Assembly (NCBI RefSeq): GCF_024355225.1
Contig: NZ_VCNH01000008.1
Location: 744,001-808,000 of the forward strand
From: Roseovarius sp. M141
Lineage (GTDB): Bacteria > Pseudomonadota > Alphaproteobacteria > Rhodobacterales > Rhodobacteraceae
Direction: 5' to 3'
DNA length: 64,000 bases
In this document: positions 8,413 to 18,800 of the stretch, one piece after another
Layout: each line of letters begins with the position of its first letter
Numbering within the stretch: the stretch's first letter is position 1
Notes under the pieces: model-generated
The model's database searches: none
Seen by the model: only the letters and a program-made list of their open reading frames with translations
What the model was told of the DNA's origin: nothing
Made by a program: the position numbers and the translations under genes

Positions 8413-9452
8413 CCGCCCCCATTTCCCTGTCCGGCATCAGCCACGATTTCGGCGATTTTCGTGCCTTGGACGATATCAACCTTGAAATCGAGGCGGGCGA
8501 ATACATCGTCCTCCTTGGCCCCTCGGGCTGTGGCAAGACGACCCTGCTGTCGGTCCTTGGCGGGTTCATCAAGCCGGGGCACGGCACTGTTGTGATCGGC
8601 GGGCACGATATGACCGGCGTGGCCCCGGCCAAGCGGCCCACGACCACGATGTTTCAGGATTACGCGCTGTTTCCGCATATGAATCTGCGTGACAATGTGG
8701 GTTTCGGCCCCCGCATGGCGGGCGTCGGCAAGGCGGCGCGTAACGCCAAGGCGGATGAACTGCTGGATCTCGTCGGCCTGCGCGATGCCGCCCTCAAACG
8801 CCCCTATGCCCTGTCGGGTGGGCAACGCCAGCGCGTCGCGCTGGCCCGCAGCCTTGCCGTCGATCCTGACGTTTTGCTGCTGGACGAACCGCTGGGCGCG
8901 CTGGACCTGAAACTGCGTCACTCCATGCAGGACGAGCTGAAGCAGATCCAGCGCAAGATTGGCACGACCTTCGTGCATGTCACCCACGACCAGGAGGAGG
9001 CGATGGCCATCGCCGACCGCATCGTCGTGATGAACGGCGGGCGGATCGAGGATTGCGGCCCGCCGGATCGGGTGTACCGGCGGCCCGGATCGCTGTTCGC
9101 CGCCGGTTTCATGGGCGAGATGAACCGCATACCGGCCAGCCGCCAAGGTGCGTTGATAGAGACTGATCTGGGCGCCTTGCCCGCGCCGGACGGCACGCCG
9201 ACAGGCGCGCTCACCCTCTGCCTGCGGCCCGAACAGATCGGCATGGGCAAGGGCGGCTGGGATATGGGGCGCGCGCGCATCACCGACGCCGCCTTCTTTG
9301 GCACGCATTTCCGCTGCCACCTGCGCCCCGAGGCCGCGCCGGACCTTGCCCTGATCGCGCATCTGCCGCCCGATGCCCGGCCAGAGATCGGCAGCAGTGT
9401 CACCCTTTCGGCCGATCCCGCCGACCTGTCGATTTTCGAGGCCCGGACATGA
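8409..9452 (+). CDS. ABC transporter ATP-binding protein (PotA-like, second system)
   Basis: 347-residue ATPase: Walker A GPSGCGKTT near residue 39, signature LSGGQRQR near 138, Walker B LLLDEPLGALD, switch His in VTHDQEEA. The start is a TTG at 8409 overlapping the permease stop (TTGA), with a GGAAGG ribosome site 8 bases before it. The open frame extends upstream to 8145, but that part lies inside the permease and has no family match. The C-terminal TOBE-type region follows from about residue 235. Confidence 0.9.
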   Translation: MTAPISLSGISHDFGDFRALDDINLEIEAGEYIVLLGPSGCGKTTLLSVLGGFIKPGHGTVVIGGHDMTGVAPAKRPTTTMFQDYALFPHMNLRDNVGFGPRMAGVGKAARNAKADELLDLVGLRDAALKRPYALSGGQRQRVALARSLAVDPDVLLLDEPLGALDLKLRHSMQDELKQIQRKIGTTFVHVTHDQEEAMAIADRIVVMNGGRIEDCGPPDRVYRRPGSLFAAGFMGEMNRIPASRQGALIETDLGALPAPDGTPTGALTLCLRPEQIGMGKGGWDMGRARITDAAFFGTHFRCHLRPEAAPDLALIAHLPPDARPEIGSSVTLSADPADLSIFEART

Positions 9453-10180
9453 AACGCGCAAAGCCTCAGGATTGGTATCGCACCGACAGGCGCGCCGATG
9501 ATGTCACCTATATATGCGAGCCGCATATCGAGGAATTCTACCGCTGCAACATGTGGCACGTCCGGGGCCGCGACCGCGATATGCTGGTCGATAGCGGGAT
9601 GGGCGTGGTGTCCTTGCGCGAATGGGTGCCGCTCGTGACCGAGCGCGCCCTGACGGCAGTGGCCAGCCACACCCATTTCGACCACATCGGTTGTCATCAC
9701 GAATTCGACGACCGCTGCGTGCATGAGGCCGAGGCGCACATATTGGCGGACCCCACCAATGCCGCGACCTTGGCCGATCCCTACGTCACCGACGAGATTT
9801 TCACGCAACTGCCGCCGCTGCCCTATGGCTCTGCCGATTACAGGCTCAAATCCGCCCCGGCGACCCGTATTCTAAGCGATGGCGATATGATCGATCTGGG
9901 CGACCGCGCGTTCGAGGTGATCCACACACCCGGCCATTCCCCCGGCGGCATTGCCCTGTGGGAAACGCGGACCGGGATCCTGTTTTCCGGCGATATCGTC
10001 TATGACGGGCCGCTGATTGAGGACACGTATCATGCCGATGCTGCTGATTATCACCGCTCGATGGTGCGGCTGTATGATCTGCCGGTGCAGGTCGTGCATG
10101 GCGGCCATTTTCCCAGCTATGGCGCGGACCGCCATCGCCAGATCATCAAGGATTGGTTGCAAGCGCATGAGCGGCTGTAG
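9449..10180 (+). CDS. MBL-fold metallo-hydrolase
   Basis: 243-residue metallo-beta-lactamase fold protein. The metal-binding motif THFDHIG lies near residue 74, further ligands are the His in HTPGHSPG near 157 and the Asp in FSGDIVYDG near 178, and a C-terminal GGHFPS carries the last His. The ATG overlaps the ATPase stop (ATGA), so it belongs to the importer operon and may hydrolyse or detoxify the imported compound or a breakdown product. There is no signal peptide, so it acts in the cytoplasm. The substrate is unknown. Confidence 0.88.
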   Translation: MKRAKPQDWYRTDRRADDVTYICEPHIEEFYRCNMWHVRGRDRDMLVDSGMGVVSLREWVPLVTERALTAVASHTHFDHIGCHHEFDDRCVHEAEAHILADPTNAATLADPYVTDEIFTQLPPLPYGSADYRLKSAPATRILSDGDMIDLGDRAFEVIHTPGHSPGGIALWETRTGILFSGDIVYDGPLIEDTYHADAADYHRSMVRLYDLPVQVVHGGHFPSYGADRHRQIIKDWLQAHERL

Positions 10181-10404
10181 CGGTGCCGTTTTCAGGCGGG
10201 TTTGAGGGGGCGCGCGCCTGCCGCCATCCTGCGATTCGCCGACCACCGCCGTCAAATTACGGAAGTGAAAGGAAACGTTAGGTTAATTATTTCTGATAAA
10301 ATCAGGATCTTATCCATATTTTGATCACATTTCCGTCCGCGCCCGTCGCTACCCGCACCAAGCCAGCTTGCGGTTGCCGCAAACACCCGCGACAATACAG
10401 GCGG

Positions 10405-11046
10405 ATGAACCAGACGCACGCACCACAAGACGGCCTGACACACGATGAGCTTGACCAGCTTATCGCCTGTCCGCATTGCGACCTGGTGTATTCCACGCCG
10501 CATGTGGCGCAGGACGAACGCGCCTATTGCCACAGATGTCATTCTGTCCTGATCGCGCCGCGCCGCAAGGCCGGCAAACGGCTGATCGCGCTGGCCAGCA
10601 GTATTTTGATCCTGATTACCGGGGCGATGTTCTTTCCCTTTCTGTCGATCGGGGCGGGGGGGCTGCATCACGGCACGTCGATCGTGCAGACCAGCCTTGC
10701 CTTTACCGGCATGCTGGCGGTGCTGACGCCGGCCATTCTGGCCTTTATCGTCATCATCCCGATGGCGCGCCTGTTCCTGCTGATCTACGTGCTGGTGCCG
10801 GTCATACAGGACAAACCGCCGGCGCGGCTGGCACGGCCGGCCTTTCGTCTGGCCGAGGATCTGACGCCATGGTCCATGGCCGAGATTTTCGCCATCGGTT
10901 GCGCCGTCGCATTGGTCAAGCTCAGCGATCTGGCCGAGGTCAGCCTGGGCCCCGCCGCATGGATGTTTGCGGTGCTGATGATCATCTTCGTGATGACCGA
11001 CAGCCTGATGTGCCGCTATTCGATCTGGAAATCGCTGGAGCCATGA
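10405..11046 (+). CDS. paraquat-inducible protein A, first half (PqiA/LetA family)
   Basis: 213-residue membrane protein. It starts with a zinc-ribbon-like pair of CxxC motifs (CPHCDLVY, CHRCHSVL) and then has four hydrophobic segments. E. coli PqiA (about 417 residues) carries two such units in one chain; here they are separate, overlapping genes. The ATG at 10405 is preferred to 10321 because the zinc ribbon then lies close to the N-terminus. PqiA-type proteins work with PqiB in moving lipids between the inner and outer membranes. The 224 bp before it are AT-rich and probably hold the promoter. Confidence 0.87.
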   Translation: MNQTHAPQDGLTHDELDQLIACPHCDLVYSTPHVAQDERAYCHRCHSVLIAPRRKAGKRLIALASSILILITGAMFFPFLSIGAGGLHHGTSIVQTSLAFTGMLAVLTPAILAFIVIIPMARLFLLIYVLVPVIQDKPPARLARPAFRLAEDLTPWSMAEIFAIGCAVALVKLSDLAEVSLGPAAWMFAVLMIIFVMTDSLMCRYSIWKSLEP

Positions 11047-11693
11047 GAACAGCGCGTGAAATGGGCCTGATCGGCTGCCAGCGCTGCACGCGCGTGTCCC
11101 CTGCGGGCACCGAAATCTGCGCGCGCTGTGGGGGCAAGGTCCAGTCGCGCGACCCGATGTCGCTGCAAAAGGTGATGGCGTGGTGGGCGCTGGGCGTGGC
11201 CTGCTATATCCCCGGCAACCTCTATCCGATGCTTGAGACGAAAACGCTGGTCAACTCGCAGAGCAGCACGATCATCGGCGGCGCGGTGGAACTGGCCCAT
11301 CATGGTGCCTGGGGCGTCGCGATCATCATCCTGCTTGCCAGTGCCGTCATTCCGATGGCCAAGTTCATTATCATCCTTGGGCTTGTCATCGGCGTGCGGC
11401 GCGGGCCGCAGGTTTCTGAGGGGCGGCGCCAAAAGCTGTACGAGGTTGTCGAATATATCGGCCGCTGGTCGATGGTCGACGTGTTTGTCGTCGCGGTCCT
11501 GTCGTCCCTGGTGCAGTTGCAAACTCTGGTAAATATATCACCCGGACCGGCGAGTATCTTTTTCGCTTTGTCCGTCATCTTCACCATGATATCCGCACAA
11601 AGCTTCGACAGTCGGCTGATCTGGGATACGGGCAAGTCGCCCAAGCCTGAATTACCGCCCGAACCTACGGCTCATAAGGAACGCTCGGCGTGA
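11043..11693 (+). CDS. paraquat-inducible protein A, second half (PqiA/LetA family)
   Basis: 216-residue partner of the preceding gene, overlapping it by 4 bp. It has its own CxxC pair (CQRCTRV and CARCGG) near residues 12 and 26, followed by about four membrane segments. With the preceding protein it reconstitutes the two-unit architecture of PqiA. The next gene, pqiB, begins on a GTG that overlaps this stop codon. Confidence 0.87.
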   Translation: MRTAREMGLIGCQRCTRVSPAGTEICARCGGKVQSRDPMSLQKVMAWWALGVACYIPGNLYPMLETKTLVNSQSSTIIGGAVELAHHGAWGVAIIILLASAVIPMAKFIIILGLVIGVRRGPQVSEGRRQKLYEVVEYIGRWSMVDVFVVAVLSSLVQLQTLVNISPGPASIFFALSVIFTMISAQSFDSRLIWDTGKSPKPELPPEPTAHKERSA

Positions 11694-13783
11694 CACAAGG
11701 CAATCAGACACCGCCCCTCCCGCCGGTCAAACCCGCAGGCCAAAGCCCGTTCAGGCGCCTGTCGATGGTTTGGATCATCCCGGCCATTGCGTTGTTCGCA
11801 GTGGTTGGCGTGGCGGTCAAAACGTATCTCGACCGCGGTCCGGTGATCGAAATCGCGTTTGAGAATGCCTCGGGCATATCGGCGGGGGCGACGGAATTGC
11901 GGTATCGCGATGTGACCGTCGGCATGGTCGAGAAGATCGGTTTCACCGACGGGCTGGACCGGGTGATGGTGTCGGTGCGCCTGAACAAGGAGGTTACCGA
12001 TTACGTCGATGCCGACGCCCAGTTCTGGGTGGTGCGTCCGGAGGTGACAGCCCAAGGGGTCTCGGGGCTGGCTACGGTGTTGTCTGGCGTCTACATCGAA
12101 GGGCTGTGGGACAGTGAGCCTAGCGGAGCGCGTCGCAAATTCGACGGCCTCAGCGATGCCCCGCTGGAGCGGTTGAACCAGAAGGGCCTGCTGCTGACGC
12201 TGCGCGCTGCCGGAAAGGCGTCCCTGACCGAGGGCGCGCCGGTGATTTATCAGGGCATAACCGTGGGCAAGATCGGCAGGACGTCGATCAGCGATGACGG
12301 CAGCACCGCCGAGGCGCAGGCGATCATATTCGAGCCACATGACCGGCTGATCGACAGCGCGACCCGGTTCTGGGATACGTCGGGTTTCTCCTTTACGCTG
12401 GGGCCGGGTGGTGCGGCGCTGGATTTCTCGTCCATCGCGTCGCTGATTTCGGGCGGCGTGACCTTTGCCACGATGGTATCGGGCGGTGTCCCGCTGGAGC
12501 AAGGGGCAGTCATGTCGATCTATGCCGATGAGGCATCGGCGCGCGCTGCCGTCTTCTCGAGAGACGAAGGCAAGACGTTGACTCTGTCGGCGGTGTTCGA
12601 GGACAACATTGCCGGGCTTGCCGTCGACGCCCCCGTCGACATGGCCGGGCTGAATATCGGGCGCGTTTCAGCGCTGAACGGTCTGGTGGATCCCGAAACC
12701 TTTGGTGACAATCGCGTGCGTCTGGTCGCAACCCTGACGATCCAGCCCGGGCGGCTGGGGCTTGAGGGCAAAAAGGATGATACGACGGCGATGGAGTTTC
12801 TCAGCACGCGGGTAAAGGGCGGGCTGCGCGCGCGGCTGGCAACCGCGTCGATCCTGACAGGCGGCCTGAAGGTCGAGCTGACCGAGGTGCCGGATGCGCC
12901 CCCCGCCGAAATTGTTGCCCTGCCCGAGGGCGGCGCGCGTATCCCCACCACCGCAAGCGACATATCGGATGTCGCCGCCACCGCCGAGGGCGTGTTCAAT
13001 CGCATCAACAACCTGCCCGTCGAAGAGATCATGAATCAGGTGCTCAGTCTTTTGGGCAACGCCAACGCGCTGATCACCAGCGAGGGCGTGCGCAACGCAC
13101 CAGAGACGCTGAACAGCCTTCTGGTCGACGCCCGCGATGTCATCACATCGGACGATATCAAGGCGCTGCCCGGTCAGCTGAGCGGCGTGATCGACAGGCT
13201 TGCGACGCTGATCGATGGCTTCAACAGTCAGGAATTGTCCAACCGTCTGGGCAAGGCGCTGGATGACGCCGCCGAGGCGGCAAGCGGGGTGAATGCGGCG
13301 GTCGAGGGCGTGCCGGACCTGGTCGCGCGCATCAATGCGGTTGCCGCCAATGTCGAAAAGGTCGCCATCGACAAGATGGCAGACCAGATGACCGAACTGC
13401 TGACCACCGTCGACAGCTACCTGAACCAGACCAGCACAAGGGAGCTGCCCGCCAGCCTCAACATGTCGCTGACCGAGCTGAGCGCAGTCCTGACCCAGCT
13501 GCGCGAGGCCGGCGTCGTCGAGACGGCCAAGAATACGCTGAACTCGGCCAGCAATGCCGCCGACAGGATTGCGGATGCCAGCGCCGATCTGCCCAAGCTG
13601 ATCGAACAGGCGCGCCGGGTTCTGGCGCAGGCGGGCACGACCATCGAGGGCTATCAGGCCAATACCGGCCTTGGCCGGGATGCCCGCGATGCGCTGCGCG
13701 AGGTGCAGCGCGCCGCGCAGGCCGTTTCGTCGCTGGCCCGCGCGATCGAACGCAATCCAAATTCCCTTCTGACAGGAAAATGA
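11690..13783 (+). CDS. pqiB: PqiB-type MCE-domain protein
   Basis: 697-residue inner-membrane-anchored periplasmic protein, probably forming a hexameric lipid channel. A single N-terminal membrane segment (about residues 22-43, WIIPAIALFAVVGVAV) is followed by three MCE repeats (about 50-140, 165-260 and 290-400). A long helical C-terminus up to 697 follows, as in PqiB, where it builds the needle; LetB has seven MCE repeats, so this is PqiB-like. The start is a GTG overlapping the upstream stop. It is longer than E. coli PqiB (about 546), mainly in the helical tail. Confidence 0.9.
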   Translation: MTQGNQTPPLPPVKPAGQSPFRRLSMVWIIPAIALFAVVGVAVKTYLDRGPVIEIAFENASGISAGATELRYRDVTVGMVEKIGFTDGLDRVMVSVRLNKEVTDYVDADAQFWVVRPEVTAQGVSGLATVLSGVYIEGLWDSEPSGARRKFDGLSDAPLERLNQKGLLLTLRAAGKASLTEGAPVIYQGITVGKIGRTSISDDGSTAEAQAIIFEPHDRLIDSATRFWDTSGFSFTLGPGGAALDFSSIASLISGGVTFATMVSGGVPLEQGAVMSIYADEASARAAVFSRDEGKTLTLSAVFEDNIAGLAVDAPVDMAGLNIGRVSALNGLVDPETFGDNRVRLVATLTIQPGRLGLEGKKDDTTAMEFLSTRVKGGLRARLATASILTGGLKVELTEVPDAPPAEIVALPEGGARIPTTASDISDVAATAEGVFNRINNLPVEEIMNQVLSLLGNANALITSEGVRNAPETLNSLLVDARDVITSDDIKALPGQLSGVIDRLATLIDGFNSQELSNRLGKALDDAAEAASGVNAAVEGVPDLVARINAVAANVEKVAIDKMADQMTELLTTVDSYLNQTSTRELPASLNMSLTELSAVLTQLREAGVVETAKNTLNSASNAADRIADASADLPKLIEQARRVLAQAGTTIEGYQANTGLGRDARDALREVQRAAQAVSSLARAIERNPNSLLTGK

Positions 13784-13787
13784 TGCC

Positions 13788-14354
13788 ATGTTGAAAACAG
13801 GAACACTCGCCATGCTCGGCGCTGCCGCTACGCTCGCGGCCTGCGGCGGCACTCCGGACGAGCGCGTCGCGGTCCCCCGCACCGATCCGGTCCAAAGCCA
13901 GCGCATTTCCTACAGTACGGTCGCCCTGCGCGAGGTGTCGCTGCCGACCTATGCCGCGTCCGAGGAGATATACGTCTCCGGCCCCGGTGGCGTCATCAGC
14001 CCTGACGAGGGTCTGCTATGGGCCGATGAGCCGGGCCGCGCGATCACGCTGGAACTGACGCGCTATCTGGCGCAGATCACCGGCGCGCGCGTCGCGTCCG
14101 AGCCGTGGCCGTTCGTCGACCGCGCTCAGGTCGAACTGGAGCTGCGGGTCGAGGAAATGCTGGCCCATGTCGACGGCACCTTCCGCCTGTCCGGCCAGTA
14201 TTTCGTCGCGCCCGAGAATGGCCGTGACCGGGCGAACCTGTTTGCGGTGGTCGTGCCGATTGGCGGCACATTCAGCGCGCAGGACATCGCCGCCGCGCGC
14301 GGCTCTGCCGTGCGACAGCTGGCGGGCGAGATCGCAGCCAAGGGCCTGCGCTGA
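13788..14354 (+). CDS. PqiC-type lipoprotein (ABC-type transport auxiliary family)
   Basis: 188-residue lipoprotein: a signal peptide with lipobox LAAC (Cys near residue 19) and then a fold with a central YSTVALREVSLPTYA segment, as in PqiC/YmbA-type proteins that cap the PqiB needle at the outer membrane. It lies 4 bp after pqiB and is the last gene of the Pqi operon. Confidence 0.85.
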   Translation: MLKTGTLAMLGAAATLAACGGTPDERVAVPRTDPVQSQRISYSTVALREVSLPTYAASEEIYVSGPGGVISPDEGLLWADEPGRAITLELTRYLAQITGARVASEPWPFVDRAQVELELRVEEMLAHVDGTFRLSGQYFVAPENGRDRANLFAVVVPIGGTFSAQDIAAARGSAVRQLAGEIAAKGLR

Positions 14355-14381
14355 CCGGGTGCAGACCTTTGGGGCGGGTGA

Positions 14382-14401
14382 CGATTTTTCGCGAAAAATC
14401 G
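14382..14401. repeat. 20-bp perfect palindrome in the gap after pqiC
   Basis: CGATTTTTCG joined directly to its reverse complement CGAAAAATCG, with no loop. It sits in the 166-bp gap between the Pqi and RND operons. The lack of a loop and of a T-run makes it an atypical terminator; a protein-binding site or dispersed repeat is as likely. Confidence 0.6.
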
Positions 14402-14520
14402 GGCGCTTGGCCATGGGCGCGTCCTGCACCGTTCCTCAAAGTTGTCTTTTCACGTAATGGTGCGCCGCCGCCCCTTGCCGCAGATGCCATATTGACTATT
14501 GTCCGCGGGGTTGGACACGC

Positions 14521-15780
14521 ATGCCTATTTATCTGGACTCTGTACATATGACCCATTTCCTTTCTGTCGCGCGCCGTGTGGCGTTGCTGATCGCCCCGCT
14601 TGTTTTGGCTGTCCCGGCGCTTGCGCAGCAAGGGGACAGGCCGCCCCCCGCCGTGACCGTGGTGACGGTCGAGGCGCAGGATGTCGATCTGACCACCACT
14701 TTGCCGGGCCGCGTCGTCGCTTCGGCTGAGGCGGAGGTGAGACCGCAGGTGGCGGGCATCATCACCGAGCGCCTGTTTCACGAGGGCGGGCGCGTTGAGG
14801 AAGGCGATATCCTGTACAAGATAGATCCGGCCAGCTACGACGCCGCCGTCGCACAGGCCAAGGCCGCCGTCGCGCAGGCGCAGGCGCAGGTCAAGGCCAG
14901 CCGCCGCGAGGCCGAGCGGCTCGAGACACTTTCGCAGCGCAACGTGATCAGCGAACAGGCACTGGATTCCGCCATCGCCGACCGCGACGGCGCTATTGCC
15001 AGCCTTCAGGCCGCGCAGGCGCAGCTGCAATCCGCCGAAATCGAGAAGGACCGCACCATGATCCGCGCGCGCCTGTCAGGCGAAATTGGCCGCTCGATGG
15101 TCAGCCCCGGCGCGCTTGTGACGGCCAGTCAGCAGTCCCCGCTGGCAACCGTCCGCAACATCGATCCCGTCTATGTAGACGTGACGCAATCGGCGGCGGA
15201 AATGCTGGACTTTCGCCGTGGCAACCGCGGCGACCAGACCAAGAGCCAATCGCAAGAGGTCAAGCTGACGCTGGCCGATGGTACGGTGTTCAAGCAATCG
15301 GGCCATTTGACGGCGGCAGAGCCTGTGGTCAATCCGCTGACCGGGGTCGTTGTGTTGCGCATTACCTTTGATAATCCGGACCAGCTGTTGCTGCCGGGCA
15401 TGTATGTACAGGCTGAAATGCCCAGCGGACAAGCCGAGGGCGCGTTTTTGGTGCCCCAAGAGGGCGTCTCGCGCAACCGCCGTGGCCAGCCAACCGCGCT
15501 GGTCGTCGGGCAGGACGGCACGGTCGAGCAACGCGTGCTGACGGTGCAGCAGGATCTGGATCGTTACTGGGTCGTCACGGACGGACTGAAGGGTGGCGAC
15601 CGCATCATCGTCGATGGTCTGCAAAAGGCATCTCCGGGCGCCGTGGTGACACCGCAGGAACGCGAGAGCGCCGAAGCCGCCACGGCGGCACCCGACATGG
15701 CCGCCCCCGAACAGGCCGCGCCAGAGCCGGAAGCAGAGCCAGAAGGCGATCCCGCCGCCCCCGAAAAGCCCGCCGAATAA
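14521..15780 (+). CDS. RND efflux periplasmic adaptor subunit (AcrA/MexA-like)
   Basis: Up to 419 residues. Two starts are possible: 14521, and 14548, which gives a shorter 410-residue form with a cleaner signal peptide ending VPALAQ. The order is lipoyl-like domain (AEVRPQVAGIITERLFHEGG), helical hairpin (about 95-165), the second lipoyl half, beta-barrel and membrane-proximal domain. There is no lipobox Cys, so it is not a lipoprotein. The tail from about residue 385 is rich in Pro, Ala and Glu. It bridges the pump encoded next to an outer-membrane channel that is not in this window. Confidence 0.92.
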   Translation: MPIYLDSVHMTHFLSVARRVALLIAPLVLAVPALAQQGDRPPPAVTVVTVEAQDVDLTTTLPGRVVASAEAEVRPQVAGIITERLFHEGGRVEEGDILYKIDPASYDAAVAQAKAAVAQAQAQVKASRREAERLETLSQRNVISEQALDSAIADRDGAIASLQAAQAQLQSAEIEKDRTMIRARLSGEIGRSMVSPGALVTASQQSPLATVRNIDPVYVDVTQSAAEMLDFRRGNRGDQTKSQSQEVKLTLADGTVFKQSGHLTAAEPVVNPLTGVVVLRITFDNPDQLLLPGMYVQAEMPSGQAEGAFLVPQEGVSRNRRGQPTALVVGQDGTVEQRVLTVQQDLDRYWVVTDGLKGGDRIIVDGLQKASPGAVVTPQERESAEAATAAPDMAAPEQAAPEPEAEPEGDPAAPEKPAE

Positions 15781-15844
15781 CCTTCCGATTTTGCACCAGT
15801 CCCCTGTTGCATATCTGATCCCGATCTGACCGGAGCGCCCCAGC

Positions 15845-18800
15845 ATGGCACGTTTTTTCATTGACCGACCGATCTTTGCCTGGGTCATTTCGATCTTCAT
15901 CATGGGCGTCGGCATTCTGTCCATCGTGACCCTTCCGGTTGCGCAATACCCCGAAATCGCGCCGCCGACGGTGTCGGTCAACGCCTCGTATCCCGGTGCC
16001 AGCGCCGAAACGGTGGCCAATACCGTCACGCAGGTGATCGAACAGCAGATGACCGGTCTGGACGGGCTGCGCTATATTTCCTCCAGTTCGACCAGTGCGG
16101 GTGGCGCCAGTATCACGCTGACGTTCGAGACCGGGACAGACGCCGACATCGCACAGGTGCAGGTCCAGAATAAGCTGGCGCAAGCCTCCGCGCTGCTGCC
16201 CGAGCCGGTGCAGCGGCAGGGTGTGACGGTGCAAAAATCGTCCTCGGGCTTCCTGATGGTGATCGCGCTGATTGCCGAGAACGGCGATTATGACGCGACC
16301 GATCTGGGCGACTACCTGAGCAGCAACATGTTGAACGAGCTGAGCCGCGTCGATGGCGTCGGCAACGTCCAGGTGTTTGGCGCGCAATATGCAATGCGGA
16401 TCTGGCTGGACCCGTCCAAGCTGGCCGCGTTCGAGCTGACACCGGCGGATGTGGTCAATGCCGTGCGTGCGCAGAACGCGCAGATCTCGGCGGGTGAGTT
16501 CGGCTCGCGGCCCGCGGTTGACGGGCAGGTTCTGAACGCCACGATCACGGCGCAATCGCTGCTGACCACGCCCGAGGATTTCCGCCAGATCGTGATCCGC
16601 GCCGAAACCGACGGCGGTCTGGTGCTGGTCAACGACGTCGCGCGGGTCGAACTGGGCGCGGAAAACTACGGCACGATTTCGCGCTTTAACCAGCAGGCGG
16701 CGTCGGGCTTGGCGATCAGTCTGGCGTCCGGCGCCAACGCGCTGGACACCGCCCGGGCGGTCGAGGCGCGGGTGGAGGAACTGGCTGAGTTCTTCCCCGA
16801 GGGGGTCGAATATGTGATCCCTTACGACACCACGCCGTTCGTCGAGATTTCCATCGAAGAGGTGGTCAAGACACTGATCGAGGCCATCATCCTCGTCTTC
16901 CTCGTGATGTATCTATTCCTGCAAAACCTGCGCGCGACACTGATTCCGACGCTGGCGGTTCCGGTCGTGCTGCTGGGTACGTTCGGGATACTGTCGCTGC
17001 TGGGCTATTCGATCAATACGTTGACGATGCTGGCCATGGTCCTGTCCATCGGCCTGTTGGTCGATGACGCCATCGTCGTGGTCGAAAACGTCGAACGGAT
17101 CATGGAGCAGGAGGGGCTGAGCCCCAAGGAAGCCACGCGCAAGTCGATGGGCGAGATCACCGGCGCGCTGATCGGCATTGCCGTCGTCCTGTCGGCGGTG
17201 TTCGTTCCGATGGCCTTCTTTCCCGGCTCCACCGGGGTGATTTACAAACAATTCTCGGTCACGATCATCTCGGCCATGTTTTTGTCGGTCATCGTGGCGC
17301 TGACGCTGACGCCGGCCCTGTGCGCGACGCTGCTGCAAGCCAAGCATACCGGCGCAACGCAGCGCGGCCCGTTTGGCCTGTTCAACCGCGGCTTCGAGAG
17401 GCTGCTGGGCGGCTATGCAGGCACGGTGGGCTGGATGGTCAGTCGGCCGGTGCGGATGGGCATCGTCTACCTGGCCATCGTCGCGGTGATGGTGGGCCTG
17501 TTCCTGCGCACGCCCGAAGGGTTTCTGCCCGAAGAGGATCAGGGCATCATGTTCACCCTGATCCAGGGCCCGACCGGCACCACGGCCGAGCAGACGATGG
17601 ACGTATTGAAGCAAGTCGAAAACTACTACCTGACGCAGGAATCGGACATGGTGGAATCCGTGTTCGGCGTTGTCGGGTTCAGCTTTGCCGGGCAGGGTCA
17701 GAACCTGGGGCTCGCCTTCGTGCGGCTCAAGGATTGGAGCGAACGCGAAGAGGCGGCACTAAGCGTTCAGGCGCTGGCGGGCCGTGCCTTTGGCGCGTTC
17801 AGTCAGATCAAGGGGGCGATGGTGTTCCCCATCGTGCCGCCGTCGGTGATCGAACTGGGCAACGTGTCGGGTTTTGATTTCTACGTGCAGGCGCGTGGCG
17901 GACAGACGCATGAGCAGCTGCTTCAGGCGCGCAATCAGATGCTGGGAATGGCTGCCGAAAGCCAACTGATCGCCAGCGCCCGGCCCAGCGGGTTGGAGGA
18001 TGCGGCGCAGTTCAATCTGGATATCGACTGGCGCCGTGCGGGCGCGATGGGCGTGTCTGCCACGGATGTCGGCACCTTGCTCAGCACCGCGTGGGCGGGC
18101 ACCTATGTCAACGATTTCGTCGACGAGGGTCGGATCAAGCGGGTCTATGTGCAGGGCCAGGCGGACGCGCGCAGTGCCCCGTCGGACATTGAAAAATGGC
18201 GCGTGCGCAACGCCAATGGCGGGCTGGTGCCGTTTTCGAACTTCGTCACCGAGGGATGGGCGCAGGGTCCGCAGGGCGTGAACCGCTATAACGGCGTGCC
18301 GTCGATGCAGATCCAGGGCTCGCCCGCGCCGGGTGTGTCCACTGGTGAGGCGATTGCCGAAATCCATCGTCTGGCCGAGCAACTTCCGCCCGGTTTCCAG
18401 ATTTCGCTGACCGGTCTTTCCCTGGAAGAACAGGAATCGGGCAGTAAGGCGCCGTTGCTCTATGCGCTGTCGCTGGCCGCGATCTTTCTTGCGCTGGCGG
18501 CGCTGTACGAATCCTGGTCGATCCCCTTTGCGGTGATGCTGGCCATGCCTATCGGCGTGTTGGGCGCGCTGGCCGGGGCATATTTCGGCGGGTTCGAAAA
18601 CGGTGTCTTTTTCCAGGTGGGCCTGCTGACGGTGATCGGTCTGACCGGCAAGAACGCGATCCTGATCGTAGAGTTCGCGCGTGACAAACGCGAGGCGGGC
18701 GAGACGATATTTGAGGCAGCGGTCGATGCCGCGCGGCAGCGGTTTCGGCCCATCATCATGACATCGATGGCGTTTTCGCTGGGTGTCCTTCCGCTGGTGC

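Noticed and set aside
15605-16555. 316-residue minus-strand open frame over the RND adaptor/pump junction
   Set aside because: Shadow; the plus-strand adaptor and pump are complete.
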